From Thermoproteota archaeon (GTDB lineage: Archaea > Thermoproteota > Thermoprotei_A > EX4484-217-1), in assembly GCA_029258915.1 (NCBI GenBank), contig JAPDJU010000006.1, forward strand, positions 37,183 to 101,182: 64,000 nt of DNA. Reading direction: 5' to 3'. Under the pieces are notes generated by a model that had not been told where the DNA came from, ran no database searches, and saw nothing but the letters and a program-made list of their open reading frames with translations. The translations under genes were made by a program, and so were the position numbers. Shown here piece by piece: positions 29,420-40,729 of the stretch; within the stretch, counting starts at the first letter, position 1; each line of letters starts with the position of its first letter.

Positions 29420-29444
29420 CCAAGTAAGGGAGGTTATAAAATAT

Positions 29445-30296
29445 ATGCCTATTATTGAGGTTGACAATCTAACATACTATTATCCAGGGTCTTCGAAACC
29501 CGCTTTAGCCAATATTAGTCTAAATGTTGAGAAAGGAGACTTTCTATTAATAACGGGGCCTAGTGGTAGTGGTAAATCAACGCTTGTGAGAACATTTAAT
29601 GGTTTAATACCCCACCTCTTCGGCGGTAGGTTTGAAGGAAAAGTTCTTGTTAAAGGTAAGGATACAAGGTACTGCAGTGTTGCAGAGCTTTCAAAAACCG
29701 TAGGTATAGTTTTTCAAGATCCAGAGAATCAAATATTAACCCTTTCTGTTGAACGGGAAATAGCATTTGGCCTAGAAAACTTAGGCTTACCTAGGAAAGT
29801 CATTAGAGAAAGAATGGAGAAGGTTCTTAAAGACTTAAACATCGTTCATTTAAGAGAAAGAATACCTATAGAACTCTCTGTAGGAGAGCAGCAAAAAGTA
29901 ATAGTAGCTTCAATAATAGCCATGATGCCTGAAGTATTGGTTTTTGATGAACCAACAGCGCACATGGACCCTTTAAGCGCTTTAAAATTCCTAGAACTGG
30001 TACATGAACTGAATAAAAGAGGATATACTGTAGTTGTTGTAGAACATAGATTAGATTTAGTAGCCAAATATGCAAATAAAATAATAATCCTAAACAACGG
30101 AAGAATAGTTGTTAAAGGTGAACCAAGAAATATTTTACCATCTGACATTGCCGAAGAATGTGGAGTGGATGTTCCAAGGTATATAAGATTTTTCAAAAGA
30201 ATAAGCAATTTAGCAAAAATAAGCCGATACCCTATAAGCGACGAAGAAGCCGCAGAAACACTTAAGGAGGTTTTAGGTTATGGGAGAAGCTATTGA
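29445..30296 (+). CDS. ecfA1: ECF transporter ATPase EcfA1
   Basis: Walker A GPSGSGKSTL, SVGEQQKV, Walker B EVLVFDEPTAHMD. Confidence 0.93.
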   Translation: MPIIEVDNLTYYYPGSSKPALANISLNVEKGDFLLITGPSGSGKSTLVRTFNGLIPHLFGGRFEGKVLVKGKDTRYCSVAELSKTVGIVFQDPENQILTLSVEREIAFGLENLGLPRKVIRERMEKVLKDLNIVHLRERIPIELSVGEQQKVIVASIIAMMPEVLVFDEPTAHMDPLSALKFLELVHELNKRGYTVVVVEHRLDLVAKYANKIIILNNGRIVVKGEPRNILPSDIAEECGVDVPRYIRFFKRISNLAKISRYPISDEEAAETLKEVLGYGRSY

Positions 30297-31122
30297 GGTA
30301 AGAAACTTATGGTACATTTACCCTAATGGTGTAGTCGCATTAAAGGGTATTAATTTAGAAATACGTTTAGGAGAAAAAGTAGCAATCGTTGGACCCAATG
30401 GTGCAGGAAAATCCACGCTCATAAAGCACTTCAATGGACTACTTAAACCAACGAAAGGTGTTGTCAGGGTCTTTGGTGTTGATACTAGGAAAACCACTGT
30501 CGCAACTTTAGCACGCAGAATAGGTATTGTTTTTCAAAACCCCTATCATCAATTCTTCTCTGAAAAAGTATGGGATGAAGTAGCTTTTGCTTTAAAAAAC
30601 TTCGGTTTCCCCGAAGAAACCATAAGACATAGAGTTACTAAGGTTTTAAGGCTTTTTGATTTATACGATTATGCTGATAGATCGCCTTTCACACTTAGCA
30701 GCGGTGAAATGCGAAGACTAGCTATGGCATCTATTTTAGCATATGACCCCGATATAATAGTCTTCGATGAACCCACTGTTGGACAGGATAGGTTTCATAA
30801 AGAGAAAATTAGAGAATACATAAAGCTGCTTTCATCCCAGGGGAAGACAATAATTCTAGTAACTCATGACATAGACTTTGTTGTTGAGGAATTTGATAGG
30901 TTAATTGTTATGAGCGAAGGAAGAATTATAGCTGATGGGGCTCCTAGAGAAATACTTTATAACGAAGAAATTTTAACTAAAGCAAGTTTAATATTACCTC
31001 AAATACCTAGGCTAGTTAAATATTCTGAAATACCGTTTCTACTTAAACATAAACCTCTTACAGAAGACGAACTACTAATTGCTGTACTAGGTATTCTTAG
31101 AGGAGATGGTGGAAGGTGCTAA
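30280..31122 (+). CDS. ecfA2: ECF transporter ATPase EcfA2
   Basis: GPNGAGKSTLIKHFNGLLKPTKG, LSSGEMRRLAMASILAYDPDIIVFDEPTVGQD. Confidence 0.93.
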   Translation: MGEAIEVRNLWYIYPNGVVALKGINLEIRLGEKVAIVGPNGAGKSTLIKHFNGLLKPTKGVVRVFGVDTRKTTVATLARRIGIVFQNPYHQFFSEKVWDEVAFALKNFGFPEETIRHRVTKVLRLFDLYDYADRSPFTLSSGEMRRLAMASILAYDPDIIVFDEPTVGQDRFHKEKIREYIKLLSSQGKTIILVTHDIDFVVEEFDRLIVMSEGRIIADGAPREILYNEEILTKASLILPQIPRLVKYSEIPFLLKHKPLTEDELLIAVLGILRGDGGRC

Positions 31123-31889
31123 GTTTAGTATCATCCGTATATGAGATATTTGTTTTTAGAAAGAAAGCTAAGCTACTTTACAATATTGATCCTAGAGTAA
31201 AAATGGTGCAGTTGATAGTTACACTTATAGCCATTGCTCTAACTACAAATCTTATACTTCAACTATTTATTATGGCTTATTTGATTGCTTTCACAGTTAT
31301 TGGTGCTGATGTTAGGAGAATTTTAAGGTCTATAAGGACTATTTTAAAAATGCTCATTATGTTCTACATTATAATATATGTTGTGAATGCTTTTCCTCAA
31401 ATAGTTAATTTAAACGTTGCTTTTCAATCGCTTATAGCCATTTTTAGGTTCTTTATGCTCATATATTCGTTTTCCCTTTTCTTTACAACAACCCAGTTAG
31501 ATGACCTTGCGCAATCGCTTTGTAAACTTAAGGTACCTTACCATATAGCCTTTACACTTACCTTGTCTGTGAGATTTATACCTACGGTTGCAAAGGATTT
31601 TCTAACAGTTTATGATTCTCAAAGAGCCCGTGGCTTAGAAATGGAGAAAGGTAGTTTTTTAAAGAGAGTTAAGAAGTTTTTAGCCCTATTAATACCTGTG
31701 TTTATAGTGTCTTTCTTAAGGGTTGACAGGATTGCTGAAGCATTAGAATCCAGAGCATTTGGTTTAGTTAAAAATAGAACATTTCTTTACGAAGTTAAAG
31801 TAGGTTTAAAGGATATAATTTTCCTAGTAGTAGCAATAACACCATTGTTAACTATTCTATATCTCCAATATTATCCAATCTATTTTTAA
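31116..31889 (+). CDS. ecfT: ECF transporter transmembrane subunit EcfT
   Basis: Membrane protein, DPRVKMVQLIVTLIAIAL and DSQRARGLEMEKGSF...ALESRAFG motifs. Confidence 0.9.
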   Translation: MLSLVSSVYEIFVFRKKAKLLYNIDPRVKMVQLIVTLIAIALTTNLILQLFIMAYLIAFTVIGADVRRILRSIRTILKMLIMFYIIIYVVNAFPQIVNLNVAFQSLIAIFRFFMLIYSFSLFFTTTQLDDLAQSLCKLKVPYHIAFTLTLSVRFIPTVAKDFLTVYDSQRARGLEMEKGSFLKRVKKFLALLIPVFIVSFLRVDRIAEALESRAFGLVKNRTFLYEVKVGLKDIIFLVVAITPLLTILYLQYYPIYF

Positions 31890-31901
31890 GGGGAATAGTA
31901 A

Positions 31902-32630
31902 ATGCCTAACACTAGATCAGTAAAAGCTAATATTAGAAGATATGTTTGGAAGATTCTGGAGGAAAGAAAGGTAGCGTTACCCCCTAAACCTATTGTTGGA
32001 AGAATACCTAACTTTATAGGTGCTAATGTAGTTGCTTTGAAAGTAACTAAGCTTAATGTTTTTGAAAAATCTGAAGTAATAAAAGTAGACCCTGATTCTC
32101 CACTTAGACCTTTTAGAGAATTAGCTTTGAAAAATGGAAAAATACTTGTTATGCCTACTCCTAGGCTTAGGAAAGGATTTTTAATTTTAAATCCTAACCG
32201 CATACCTTCTTATAAGATAAGATTTGCTTCAACAATAAGGGGTGCATTTAATTATGGTGAAATAGTGAAAAACCCCTACAATATCCCTAAGATAGACTTG
32301 TTTGTTGTTGGATGCGTTGCGGTTTCCATAATTAACGGAGTTAGACTAGGTAAGGGAGGTGGGTTTAGCGATTTGGAATATGCTATTCTTTTAGAAGCAG
32401 GAAAAATAAGCAGAGAAGTATATACTATTGTTTTAGCTCACGACTATCAGGTTTTAAACTATCCTATACCTTTTGAAGTATATGATACGCCAGTGGACTT
32501 AGCTATTACACCTTCACGTATGCTTAGAATTAAAGAGAGAATAAAAAGACCGAATGGTTTATATTGCAACCTACTTTCTAAAGAACATAAGGAGCTCAGT
32601 ATAATTAAGAGCTTAGGTAAATGCGTCTGA
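31902..32630 (+). CDS. 5-formyltetrahydrofolate cyclo-ligase family protein
   Basis: VIKVDPDSPLRPFRELALKNGKILVMPTPRLRKGF...GVRLGKGGGFSDLEYAIL. Confidence 0.82.
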   Translation: MPNTRSVKANIRRYVWKILEERKVALPPKPIVGRIPNFIGANVVALKVTKLNVFEKSEVIKVDPDSPLRPFRELALKNGKILVMPTPRLRKGFLILNPNRIPSYKIRFASTIRGAFNYGEIVKNPYNIPKIDLFVVGCVAVSIINGVRLGKGGGFSDLEYAILLEAGKISREVYTIVLAHDYQVLNYPIPFEVYDTPVDLAITPSRMLRIKERIKRPNGLYCNLLSKEHKELSIIKSLGKCV

Positions 32631-32757
32631 AATTCGCTGGCATTATTAAAACCTATGCTGATGCTTACCTAATAGTCAGTGGATTTATAAATCCCTACTG
32701 AATTTAGCTTTAGGTGACCTAAAAAGTATAATGTAAAAAGAAAAGTAAGGAGGAGCT

Positions 32758-34974
32758 GTGGCTATGGTAAAGTACAAGATGGTTGAAGACGTATTGAAGA
32801 TAATGAACAATATAGAACAAGTTAGGAACATTGGTATAATTGCACATGTAGACCACGGTAAAACAACAACCTCAGACCATTTACTCATGGCAGCCGGTAT
32901 TCTTTCACCTAAAGTTGCAGGAGAAGCTCTTGCACTAGACTACCTAGATGTTGAGCAGAGAAGAGGTATAACAGTTAAATCAGCTAACATAAGCCTTTAC
33001 CACGAGTACGAAGGCAAGCCATACGTAATTAACCTCATAGACACGCCAGGTCATGTTGACTTCTCAGGTAAAGTTACACGTGCATTAAGAGTTCTCGATG
33101 GAGCACTAGTTGTTGTCGACGCTGTAGAAGGTGTTATGACGCAAACAGAAACAGTGCTAAGACAAGCTTTGGAGGAAAGAGTTAGACCCCTACTTTACAT
33201 AAATAAGGTTGACAGATTAATTAAGGAACTACGCTTAACACCCCAACAAATACAGGAAAGAATAGTCCAAATAATTAAGGAAATTAACGGCTTAATTGAA
33301 ACCTTCGGAGAACCAGGCTTTAAAGAAAAATGGAAACTAAACGTTGCTAAAGGTATGGTAGCTATAGGTTCAGCTAAAGACGGATGGGGATTCACCGTAC
33401 CTTATGCAGCTAAAGTTGGTATCAAATTCTCAGATGTTGTCGAAGCATATAAGAAGGGACCTGAAGGTGTTAAGGAATTAGCAAAAATAGTTCCACTTCA
33501 CGTATCCTTACTTGACATGATAGTTAGATTTGTACCTAACCCGAAGATTGCCCAAAGATATAGAATACCTAGAATATGGAGAGGAAATGTAAGTACAGAA
33601 ATAGGAAAAGCAATGTTAGAATGTAATCCTGAAGGACCTACAGTAATCTTTGTAAACAACATAAACATTGACCGACATGCGGGACTCGTAGCTACTGGTA
33701 GAATATTTTCAGGAACGGTGAAAACGGGGGATGAAGTATGGCTTATCCAAGCAAGAACAAAGAACAGAGTTTTACAGGTAAGCCTTTACATGGGTCCTCA
33801 TAGAGAAATAGCTGAAAGAATACCAGCAGGTAACATTGTAGCACTACTTGGGGTAGATCAAGCTAGAGCGGGTGAAACATTAGTTTCTTTAGGGTTCAAA
33901 GACGCTATGGTACCTTTTGAAAAACTAAGATACATTTCAGAACCAGTAGTTACAATGGCCATAGAACCTAAGAATAGCAGAGACTTGCCCAAATTAATAG
34001 ATATTCTAAGAAAGATGAGCATAGAAGACCCTAACCTAGTTGTTAAGATAAATGAAGAAACAGGAGAATATCTAATATCAGGTATGGGTCATTTACACTT
34101 GGAAATAGTCCTAACGCTTATGAAGGAAAATTACGGCATAGAAGTAATACCTTCACCACCTATAATAGTTTACAGAGAAAGCATAAGAGCAGGCTCAAGA
34201 GTATTTGAAGGAAAATCTCCTAATAAACACAATAAGTTCTACATTTCAGTTGAACCTTTAGATGAAACAGCCGTTAAACTTATCCAGGAAGGAGTAATAA
34301 CCGATGATCAAGACCCAAGAGTTAGAGCTAAAATACTTAGAGAACAAGCCGGATGGGAAACTGATGAAGCTAGAGGAATAATAGCTATAGATGAAAGAAT
34401 AAACGTATTCGTAGACAAAACAAGAGGAGTCCAGCATTTAAGAGAAGTTAAAGACACCATTATAGGCGGTTTCAGATATGCCATGGCTGAAGGGCCTTTA
34501 GCCCACGAACCCGTGAGAGGATTAAAAGTAATACTTCATGATGCAATAATCCACGAGGACCCGGCACATAGAGGACCAGCGCAAATATATCCAGCAGTTA
34601 GAAACGCAATATTCGCTGGAATGCTAATATCAAAGCCAACGCTTTTAGAACCAATACAGAAACTAGACATTAAAACACCTATGGAATATATGGGTAATGT
34701 AGCTAGAATAATAACTCAGAGAAGAGGAAGAATAATAACAGTTTTACAGCAAGGACCTATAGTTAGAATTTTCGCTGAAATACCTGTAGCAGAATCAATG
34801 GACTTAGCATCCGTTTTAAGAAGCGCAACAGCAGGAAAAGTATTCTGGGGAACAGAATTTAGTAAATGGTCTCCAGTACCTGACTCATTACTACCGGAAA
34901 TAATAAGAAAAATTAGGGAAAGAAAAGGCTTAAAACCAGAACCGCCAAGACCTGAAGATTTCATAGGATACTGA
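32758..34974 (+). CDS. fusA: Translation elongation factor EF-2
   Basis: [56 protein letters not shown]. Confidence 0.98.
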   Translation: MAMVKYKMVEDVLKIMNNIEQVRNIGIIAHVDHGKTTTSDHLLMAAGILSPKVAGEALALDYLDVEQRRGITVKSANISLYHEYEGKPYVINLIDTPGHVDFSGKVTRALRVLDGALVVVDAVEGVMTQTETVLRQALEERVRPLLYINKVDRLIKELRLTPQQIQERIVQIIKEINGLIETFGEPGFKEKWKLNVAKGMVAIGSAKDGWGFTVPYAAKVGIKFSDVVEAYKKGPEGVKELAKIVPLHVSLLDMIVRFVPNPKIAQRYRIPRIWRGNVSTEIGKAMLECNPEGPTVIFVNNINIDRHAGLVATGRIFSGTVKTGDEVWLIQARTKNRVLQVSLYMGPHREIAERIPAGNIVALLGVDQARAGETLVSLGFKDAMVPFEKLRYISEPVVTMAIEPKNSRDLPKLIDILRKMSIEDPNLVVKINEETGEYLISGMGHLHLEIVLTLMKENYGIEVIPSPPIIVYRESIRAGSRVFEGKSPNKHNKFYISVEPLDETAVKLIQEGVITDDQDPRVRAKILREQAGWETDEARGIIAIDERINVFVDKTRGVQHLREVKDTIIGGFRYAMAEGPLAHEPVRGLKVILHDAIIHEDPAHRGPAQIYPAVRNAIFAGMLISKPTLLEPIQKLDIKTPMEYMGNVARIITQRRGRIITVLQQGPIVRIFAEIPVAESMDLASVLRSATAGKVFWGTEFSKWSPVPDSLLPEIIRKIRERKGLKPEPPRPEDFIGY

Positions 34975-35076
34975 CGCTAAGTTTTTCTTTCAAAACAATA
35001 CAATCTCTATGATGTCGTTCTAAGTATGGAATACTATAAAAACCTAGGAATATTAAACCCTATCTGAGGATAAGTA

Positions 35077-36396
35077 ATGCCTAAATACAGTATACCTAAA
35101 GGATTTAGAGACTTCCCGCCGGAAATAATGATTTTAAGAAAGAAAGTCTTAGGTATCGTTGAAGAAACATTTAAGAAACACGGGTATGACCCTATAGAAA
35201 CACCTGCTCTAGAGTACTGGGAAACTTTAAAGGGAAAGTATGGTGAAGAAGCAGAGAACAAGCTTCTTTATCGGTTTAAAGATCCGTGGAGTAATAGATG
35301 GTATGCCTTAAGATACGACCTTACAGTTCCTCTGGCTAGATTTCTTTCACACCATGCAATCCCGTTACCTTTTAGAAGATACCATATTTCAAGAGTTTGG
35401 AGACATGAAAACCCTCAGAGAGGAAGATATAGAGAATTTTGGCAATGCGATGTAGATATTGTTGGTTCACCTTATCCTGAAGCAGATGCTGAAATAGTCA
35501 ATGTATTATCTGAAGCTATTGAAAACATAGGGTTAAAGAATTTTAAAATAAAACTTAACGATAGAAGAATACTGGCAGGAATTTTTGAAGAAACGCTATC
35601 TTTAAGAAACGCTATCTTAGCTTACCGTGTAATCGATAAACTTGATAGAATAGGCTTCGAAGGGGTGCGTAAGGAATTAAGTAAAACAGGTTATTCCAAC
35701 AAAGTAGTTGAAAAAATAATTGAAACAATATCTATAAGCGGTTCCCCAGAAAAAGTTCTAGATGAAATAGAGGAGATGTATGGTAAAAACGAAAGAGTTA
35801 ATGAAGGCATAGTACATCTGAAGGAAATGCTAGATTTCTTAAAATATAAAGACAAAACATCTATTGAGCTATCTTTAGTTAGAGGCTTAGATTATTATAC
35901 AGGACCTATATTTGAGTATGTTGTTGAGAAACCTAAGATAGGTAGTATAGCTGGCGGAGGAAGATATGATAATCTCATCGAAATATACACAGGAAAACAC
36001 ATACCTTCAACAGGCGGGTCAATAGGTGTTGAAAGAGTTATTGATGCAGGATTAGAACTTGGAATATTTAAGCTCTTAGAAAAAACTTACGCTAAAGTTT
36101 ATGTTTTATCTTTAAAACATGATAAGAAGACGTATCTTTACGCATTATCTGTTGCTAGCATGTTAAGGGAAAATGGCATACCCACACACGTAGATGTCAT
36201 GAGGAGAAGCGAGCAAGCACAGCGAAGATATGCTCTTAAGAAAGGAATAAACATAATAGTTTACGTAGGTCCAAAGGAAGTTTCCGAGAATAAAGTAACA
36301 ATCTATGATAGAATGAGAAACTTACGTAAAGTTGTTGCCTTAGAATATATGATTGACACTATTAAAGAATTTCTCAAAAATAAAGATATAACATAA
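35077..36396 (+). CDS. hisS: Histidyl-tRNA synthetase
   Basis: KYSIPKGFRDFPPE, RYDLTVPLARF, RVWRHENPQRGRYREFWQCDVDIVG, GGRYDNL. Confidence 0.97.
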   Translation: MPKYSIPKGFRDFPPEIMILRKKVLGIVEETFKKHGYDPIETPALEYWETLKGKYGEEAENKLLYRFKDPWSNRWYALRYDLTVPLARFLSHHAIPLPFRRYHISRVWRHENPQRGRYREFWQCDVDIVGSPYPEADAEIVNVLSEAIENIGLKNFKIKLNDRRILAGIFEETLSLRNAILAYRVIDKLDRIGFEGVRKELSKTGYSNKVVEKIIETISISGSPEKVLDEIEEMYGKNERVNEGIVHLKEMLDFLKYKDKTSIELSLVRGLDYYTGPIFEYVVEKPKIGSIAGGGRYDNLIEIYTGKHIPSTGGSIGVERVIDAGLELGIFKLLEKTYAKVYVLSLKHDKKTYLYALSVASMLRENGIPTHVDVMRRSEQAQRRYALKKGINIIVYVGPKEVSENKVTIYDRMRNLRKVVALEYMIDTIKEFLKNKDIT

Positions 36397-36522
36397 CATA
36401 TTATTTCATTATCAATAAAGTATAAGACAAGTGTCGCTTAATATTCTCATCTTAATCTATTGAAGACGATAAAAGGAGAACTTTTTAAAGATTATTTCCA
36501 TTGAATATGTAGGTGAACATAT

Positions 36523-36810
36523 TTGTCTTTTCTTAAAAGTATTGTAGCTACTACAGTTGAGATAGTCACGGTAATCTATCTTATAACAGCCATAATTTAC
36601 TTGTTTCGTATAGTCAGGGGTCCGACAATATTTGATAGGATTCTTGCTGTTGATGCTTTAAATTATAATCTTACAGTATTTATGGCCCTCTTAGCATTAT
36701 ATTTGGAAATTCCTATGATAGCCTTAGGTATGATCGTTGTTTCACTTTGGCTCTATGCGCTTGATATTTACGTCTCTAAATATATTGAGTTTAAAGAAAT
36801 TGGTGAATGA
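36523..36810 (+). CDS. mnhF: Mrp-type cation/H+ antiporter subunit F (MnhF/MrpF)
   Basis: RIVRGPTIFDRILAVDALN motif; 95 aa membrane protein. Confidence 0.88.
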   Translation: MSFLKSIVATTVEIVTVIYLITAIIYLFRIVRGPTIFDRILAVDALNYNLTVFMALLALYLEIPMIALGMIVVSLWLYALDIYVSKYIEFKEIGE

Positions 36811-37181
36811 ACATGGTAAATCTAATAATAATCCTAGGCCTTGTCATGATAACCATCGGTGCATTTTTTGAAGCTATTGGAGCACTTGGAGTTTTAAGGT
36901 TAAAGGGTTTCTTCAATAGAATACATGCAGTTACAACTTCAGCTATTGGAGGAGCCGCGTTACCGCTCCTGGGTGTAGCTTTAGTTTCTGCATTTGCCCC
37001 ATGGATGATTCCTCAAGGGTACTATTTAGCAGGTATCTGTTTAACAGCAACTATTCTAATATTACTATTAGCCCCTGCTGGAGCACATGCGCTAGCTAGA
37101 TCAGCCTATTTATGTAAGAATATTCGTAAGAAATTCATATATGATGACCTTGTTGAACACTTAAAAGAAAGAAGAAGGTGA
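36807..37181 (+). CDS. mnhG: Mrp-type antiporter subunit G
   Basis: GAFFEAIGALGVLRLKGFFNRIHAVT...LLAPAGAHALARSAY. Confidence 0.9.
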   Translation: MNMVNLIIILGLVMITIGAFFEAIGALGVLRLKGFFNRIHAVTTSAIGGAALPLLGVALVSAFAPWMIPQGYYLAGICLTATILILLLAPAGAHALARSAYLCKNIRKKFIYDDLVEHLKERRR

Positions 37182-37190
37182 GATATATTA

Positions 37191-37439
37191 ATGTTTCTAC
37201 CAGCAATTATCTTACTAATATTTGCGTTTTTATCAATTGTTGTTACATATCTGGCTATAGTTGAAAGAGACATGCTCGTAGCTGCAATTTTTATGGCATT
37301 TCAAGGGGTATGTTATGCAATAATATACTACGTGCTTATGGCTCCAGATGTGACTTTAGCTTATATTCCTATATCTAGCGGGCTCACACCAATTCTTATT
37401 CTTATAGTATTAAAAAAGACAGAGAGAGTTGAAAGATGA
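37191..37439 (+). CDS. DUF4040/MbhD-like subunit
   Basis: 82 aa membrane protein: ERDMLVAAIFMAFQGVCYAIIYYVLMAPDVTLAYIPIS. Confidence 0.75.
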   Translation: MFLPAIILLIFAFLSIVVTYLAIVERDMLVAAIFMAFQGVCYAIIYYVLMAPDVTLAYIPISSGLTPILILIVLKKTERVER

Positions 37440-38251
37440 AAAAGAAAGATATAGTAATAGCTGTATCTTTAGCCATAATGGTTATAGCCATAAGTTCCGC
37501 ATTATATGCAGGAGGAATTATTATAATAACACCTCCTTATAAGGTGCGAGACTTAGCTAAAAACTTTTTAAGATACTCATATAATCCATGGAATGGAAAG
37601 CTAACCTCGTATGCTCTTAATGTTGTCTCTGCAATAATTTGGGACTATAGAGGGTTAGATACTGTTCTTGAGACTGCTGTACTGTACTCAGCAGTAATAG
37701 GCATCACCGTGTTATTTAGAGGAATAGTTGAAATTAGAGGGCTTAAACATCGTGGTCTTTCCCTTCTAGTTAAAATGCCTTCAAGAATTGTTATTCCACT
37801 AATTATAGCTGTAGGCATTTCATTAGCTGTACACGGACATTTGACTCCAGGTGGAGGATTTCAGGCAGGAGCTGTAGCTACTGTAACACCTGCTTTAATT
37901 ATAACTATTTTTTCAATAGAGGCACTGTATGTTTTAAAGTTAAGGATTCAGAAACTCTTTCTTATGCGAACCATAGCATTTATAGGTATATTAATGATTT
38001 CTATTTCGCTTTTCTTATATTCTCTTATGTCTTTAACTAATGCTTATGTTCTTCAAAATATGATAAGAGAGCACTCTAATATATCAATGCCTCATTGGTT
38101 TATAGATGTACCGTTGGCAGGTTCTGTTTTTCTTTATAACATACTTGAATTTTTTACAGTATTTGCAGGGTTAACGTACGTCTTCATAGTTTACTCAATG
38201 AGAAGAAAGGAAGTGGAAAATATGTGGGAAGAGGTTGAAACATATGAGTGA
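37436..38251 (+). CDS. mnhB: Mrp subunit B-like protein (MbhE+MbhF-type arrangement)
   Basis: NVVSAIIWDYRGLDTVLETAVLYSAVIGITVLFRG and HGHLTPGGGFQAGAV. Confidence 0.88.
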   Translation: MKKKDIVIAVSLAIMVIAISSALYAGGIIIITPPYKVRDLAKNFLRYSYNPWNGKLTSYALNVVSAIIWDYRGLDTVLETAVLYSAVIGITVLFRGIVEIRGLKHRGLSLLVKMPSRIVIPLIIAVGISLAVHGHLTPGGGFQAGAVATVTPALIITIFSIEALYVLKLRIQKLFLMRTIAFIGILMISISLFLYSLMSLTNAYVLQNMIREHSNISMPHWFIDVPLAGSVFLYNILEFFTVFAGLTYVFIVYSMRRKEVENMWEEVETYE

Positions 38252-38660
38252 AATATTACAGGCGATATTTACAATAGTCGTTACAATATTTATCACTAAT
38301 ATGGGTATAGCCTTGTACGGAGTTTTTTCTAGACCATCACTAATAAAGAAAACTATATCATTAGTTTTATTTACGGATTCGATAAACATAATAGCAATAT
38401 CTATAGGTTTTAGAGTATTAGAGGAAGGCTATCCAAAACCTCCTATCTTACCAAAGATTCCGGAAACACCAGCTGAATTAGAATATTTTGTTCAAGTAAG
38501 TGTTGATCCTCTTCTTCAAGCTCTTGTTTTAACGGCTATAGTGATTGGATTTGCAATAAACATGTTCATAATAGGCTTGGTCAAGATATACTATAGACAT
38601 TATGGAACAACCGATATAAGAGTGTCTTTGGAGGAGGGAAAACATGAAAAAAATAATTAA
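38235..38660 (+). CDS. mnhC: Mrp subunit C (NuoK-like)
   Basis: GIALYGVFSRPSLIKKTISLVLFTDSINI...PLLQALVLTAIVIGFAI. Confidence 0.85.
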   Translation: MKHMSEILQAIFTIVVTIFITNMGIALYGVFSRPSLIKKTISLVLFTDSINIIAISIGFRVLEEGYPKPPILPKIPETPAELEYFVQVSVDPLLQALVLTAIVIGFAINMFIIGLVKIYYRHYGTTDIRVSLEEGKHEKNN

Positions 38661-39147
38661 TAAATTAACATTATTCACCTTGATACTTTTTCTCTATATC
38701 CTTTTTACAGGCCGTATTAATACATTAACCATCGTAACGGGAACACTTGCATCCTTTATCTTAGTTGCAATATTTGAGAAAATAATTTTCAAAGGAAGAC
38801 TTAAGGTTAGGGACATCATTAAGCTAAGTTATATTTTTCTTTACATTTACTATTTTATAAAAGCTGAAATAGTATCGCATATCAAAATAGCTAAACTCAT
38901 TCTAAGTAAGAATCCTAGGATATATCCTGCTATAGTGAGAGTGCCATTTGAATTAGAAGATACGTACGGTATAGCTCTTTTAGCGTCATCTATAACAAAC
39001 ACTCCTGGTACTCTAACTTTACATGCGGATAGAAATCGTAAAGTACTTTACGTACATTGGCTTACTGCCTATACTCGCGATCCTAATGAGGCTAAAAAGT
39101 ATATTGTAGGTAGATTGGAAAAACCCATAAGAAACATCTTTGGATGA
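38644..39147 (+). CDS. mnhE: Mrp subunit E
   Basis: TNTPGTLTLHADRNRKVLYVHWL. Confidence 0.85.
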   Translation: MKKIINKLTLFTLILFLYILFTGRINTLTIVTGTLASFILVAIFEKIIFKGRLKVRDIIKLSYIFLYIYYFIKAEIVSHIKIAKLILSKNPRIYPAIVRVPFELEDTYGIALLASSITNTPGTLTLHADRNRKVLYVHWLTAYTRDPNEAKKYIVGRLEKPIRNIFG

Positions 39148-40697
39148 AGAACATGATAATAATAGGTTTACTACCAATATATTTGCTAATTTCAGCTACT
39201 TTAATCGTTTTGCTTAAGCTTATTCTTAAAAAGGAAGTTATTGTTGATTTAATTGCTATAATACTTGGTTTTATATCATTAGTAGCTACGTTCTATACTA
39301 TGTTTCTAACTATGAAGCATGGGATTATAATATATAGATTTGGAGGGTTTCCACCACCACTTGGAATAGTTTATGTAGTAGATAAAGTAAGTGCTGTTTT
39401 AAGCATGCTAGTTTCATTTTCCTTAATTATAGCAATAGTATATAGCATATGGATCCTTTTACCTAAATGGCGTTATTTATTTTACTCCTTAGCTTTCTTA
39501 CTTATAGCTGGAGTTATAGGCTGCTTATACACAGGTGACATATTTAATTTCTTTGTATCGCTAGAACTGTTAGCCATATCTTCATATGCTTTAACAGCTT
39601 TTTATAGAGGAAGTTCTAAGGCAATTAGAGCAGCAGTAATATATGCTATTACTGGATCCATCGCTACATCTCTTTACTTACTCGCTTCATTCCTAATATA
39701 TGCCTCGTATGGAACATTAAATATGGCTGATGTAGCCCTTAAGGCGAGGGATCCCGGGTACATTGTTGCATTCTCAGGGAAAGTTTATGGTGATGTAGCG
39801 TTACCTACAATTATAGCTATGATACTGATACTATGGACCATGCTGTTTAAGTCAGGAATAATACCGAATCACTTTTGGTTATTAGATGTTTATTCAGAAT
39901 CACCTACACCAGCCGTAGCGTTATTTACTTCGACAGCTGATATGATAGGAGTATACGGGATTTCTAGATTCTTTCTTACAGTTTTTGGAGAGGGAATATT
40001 AATTGAATACTTTAGATCTCTTCTATTTAACGTCGCTTTACTAATAGCATCTGTTTCAGCGCTCGCTTCAGCCTTGCTCGTTGTTACGCAAACTAACATA
40101 AGAAGACTTATTGCTTACAGTACGATTTCTCAGCTTAGCCTAGCTTTCATGGGAGCTTTAACTGGAGTTCCGGAAGGTATTTCGGGAGCTATGCTTCACT
40201 TAATAACAAATGGTCTTGGCGATATGCTCATGCTCTACTCGGCCGGAATAGCTATCATCAGTTGCGGTAAAGATCTATCATGCTTAAGCACATTAAGGTC
40301 TAATATTATAGCTTATACAGCATTCGTCATAGGATCTCTTAATCTCTTTGGAATATTCCCGCTCCTACCAGGATTCTGGAGCAAAGCTTTACTTACACTA
40401 GGCTTTTTAAAAGCTGGATTATTTTGGGGTATCATAGTGGTATTAGTATCGTCAGGGCTTTGTGCCGCTGGTTACTTTAAAGCTATAGGTGCAATTTTTA
40501 AACTTAAAAGAAATCCATTTATTACCATAAGCACCACTATTCCGGCAATAGTTCTAGCTACATTAATGTTCTTTGCCCTAACTTTAGGCATACTTATGAC
40601 ATTAAATGGCTATTTCAGAGAGTTTGTTATTCAATGGGGATATGATATGATAGATTACAAGAGATATATAGTTATAACACTTAACCTAACTATATAA
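39144..40697 (+). CDS. mnhD: Mrp subunit D-like proton-translocating membrane protein (NuoN/M-like)
   Basis: 517 aa; LFKSGIIPNHFWLLDVYSESPTPAVALFTSTADMIGVYGISRFF; NIRRLIAYSTISQLSL. Confidence 0.9.
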   Translation: MKNMIIIGLLPIYLLISATLIVLLKLILKKEVIVDLIAIILGFISLVATFYTMFLTMKHGIIIYRFGGFPPPLGIVYVVDKVSAVLSMLVSFSLIIAIVYSIWILLPKWRYLFYSLAFLLIAGVIGCLYTGDIFNFFVSLELLAISSYALTAFYRGSSKAIRAAVIYAITGSIATSLYLLASFLIYASYGTLNMADVALKARDPGYIVAFSGKVYGDVALPTIIAMILILWTMLFKSGIIPNHFWLLDVYSESPTPAVALFTSTADMIGVYGISRFFLTVFGEGILIEYFRSLLFNVALLIASVSALASALLVVTQTNIRRLIAYSTISQLSLAFMGALTGVPEGISGAMLHLITNGLGDMLMLYSAGIAIISCGKDLSCLSTLRSNIIAYTAFVIGSLNLFGIFPLLPGFWSKALLTLGFLKAGLFWGIIVVLVSSGLCAAGYFKAIGAIFKLKRNPFITISTTIPAIVLATLMFFALTLGILMTLNGYFREFVIQWGYDMIDYKRYIVITLNLTI

Positions 40698-40729
40698 CGC
40701 GAAGAATTTTAGTAAATTAGTATTTAATA

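Noticed and set aside
35009-35067. ATGATGT ... CTGA before hisS resembling a C/D RNA
   Set aside because: C box mismatch, no D'/C' pair with 12-nt spacing, and a TATA-like ACTATAAAAACC in between explains the region as a promoter.
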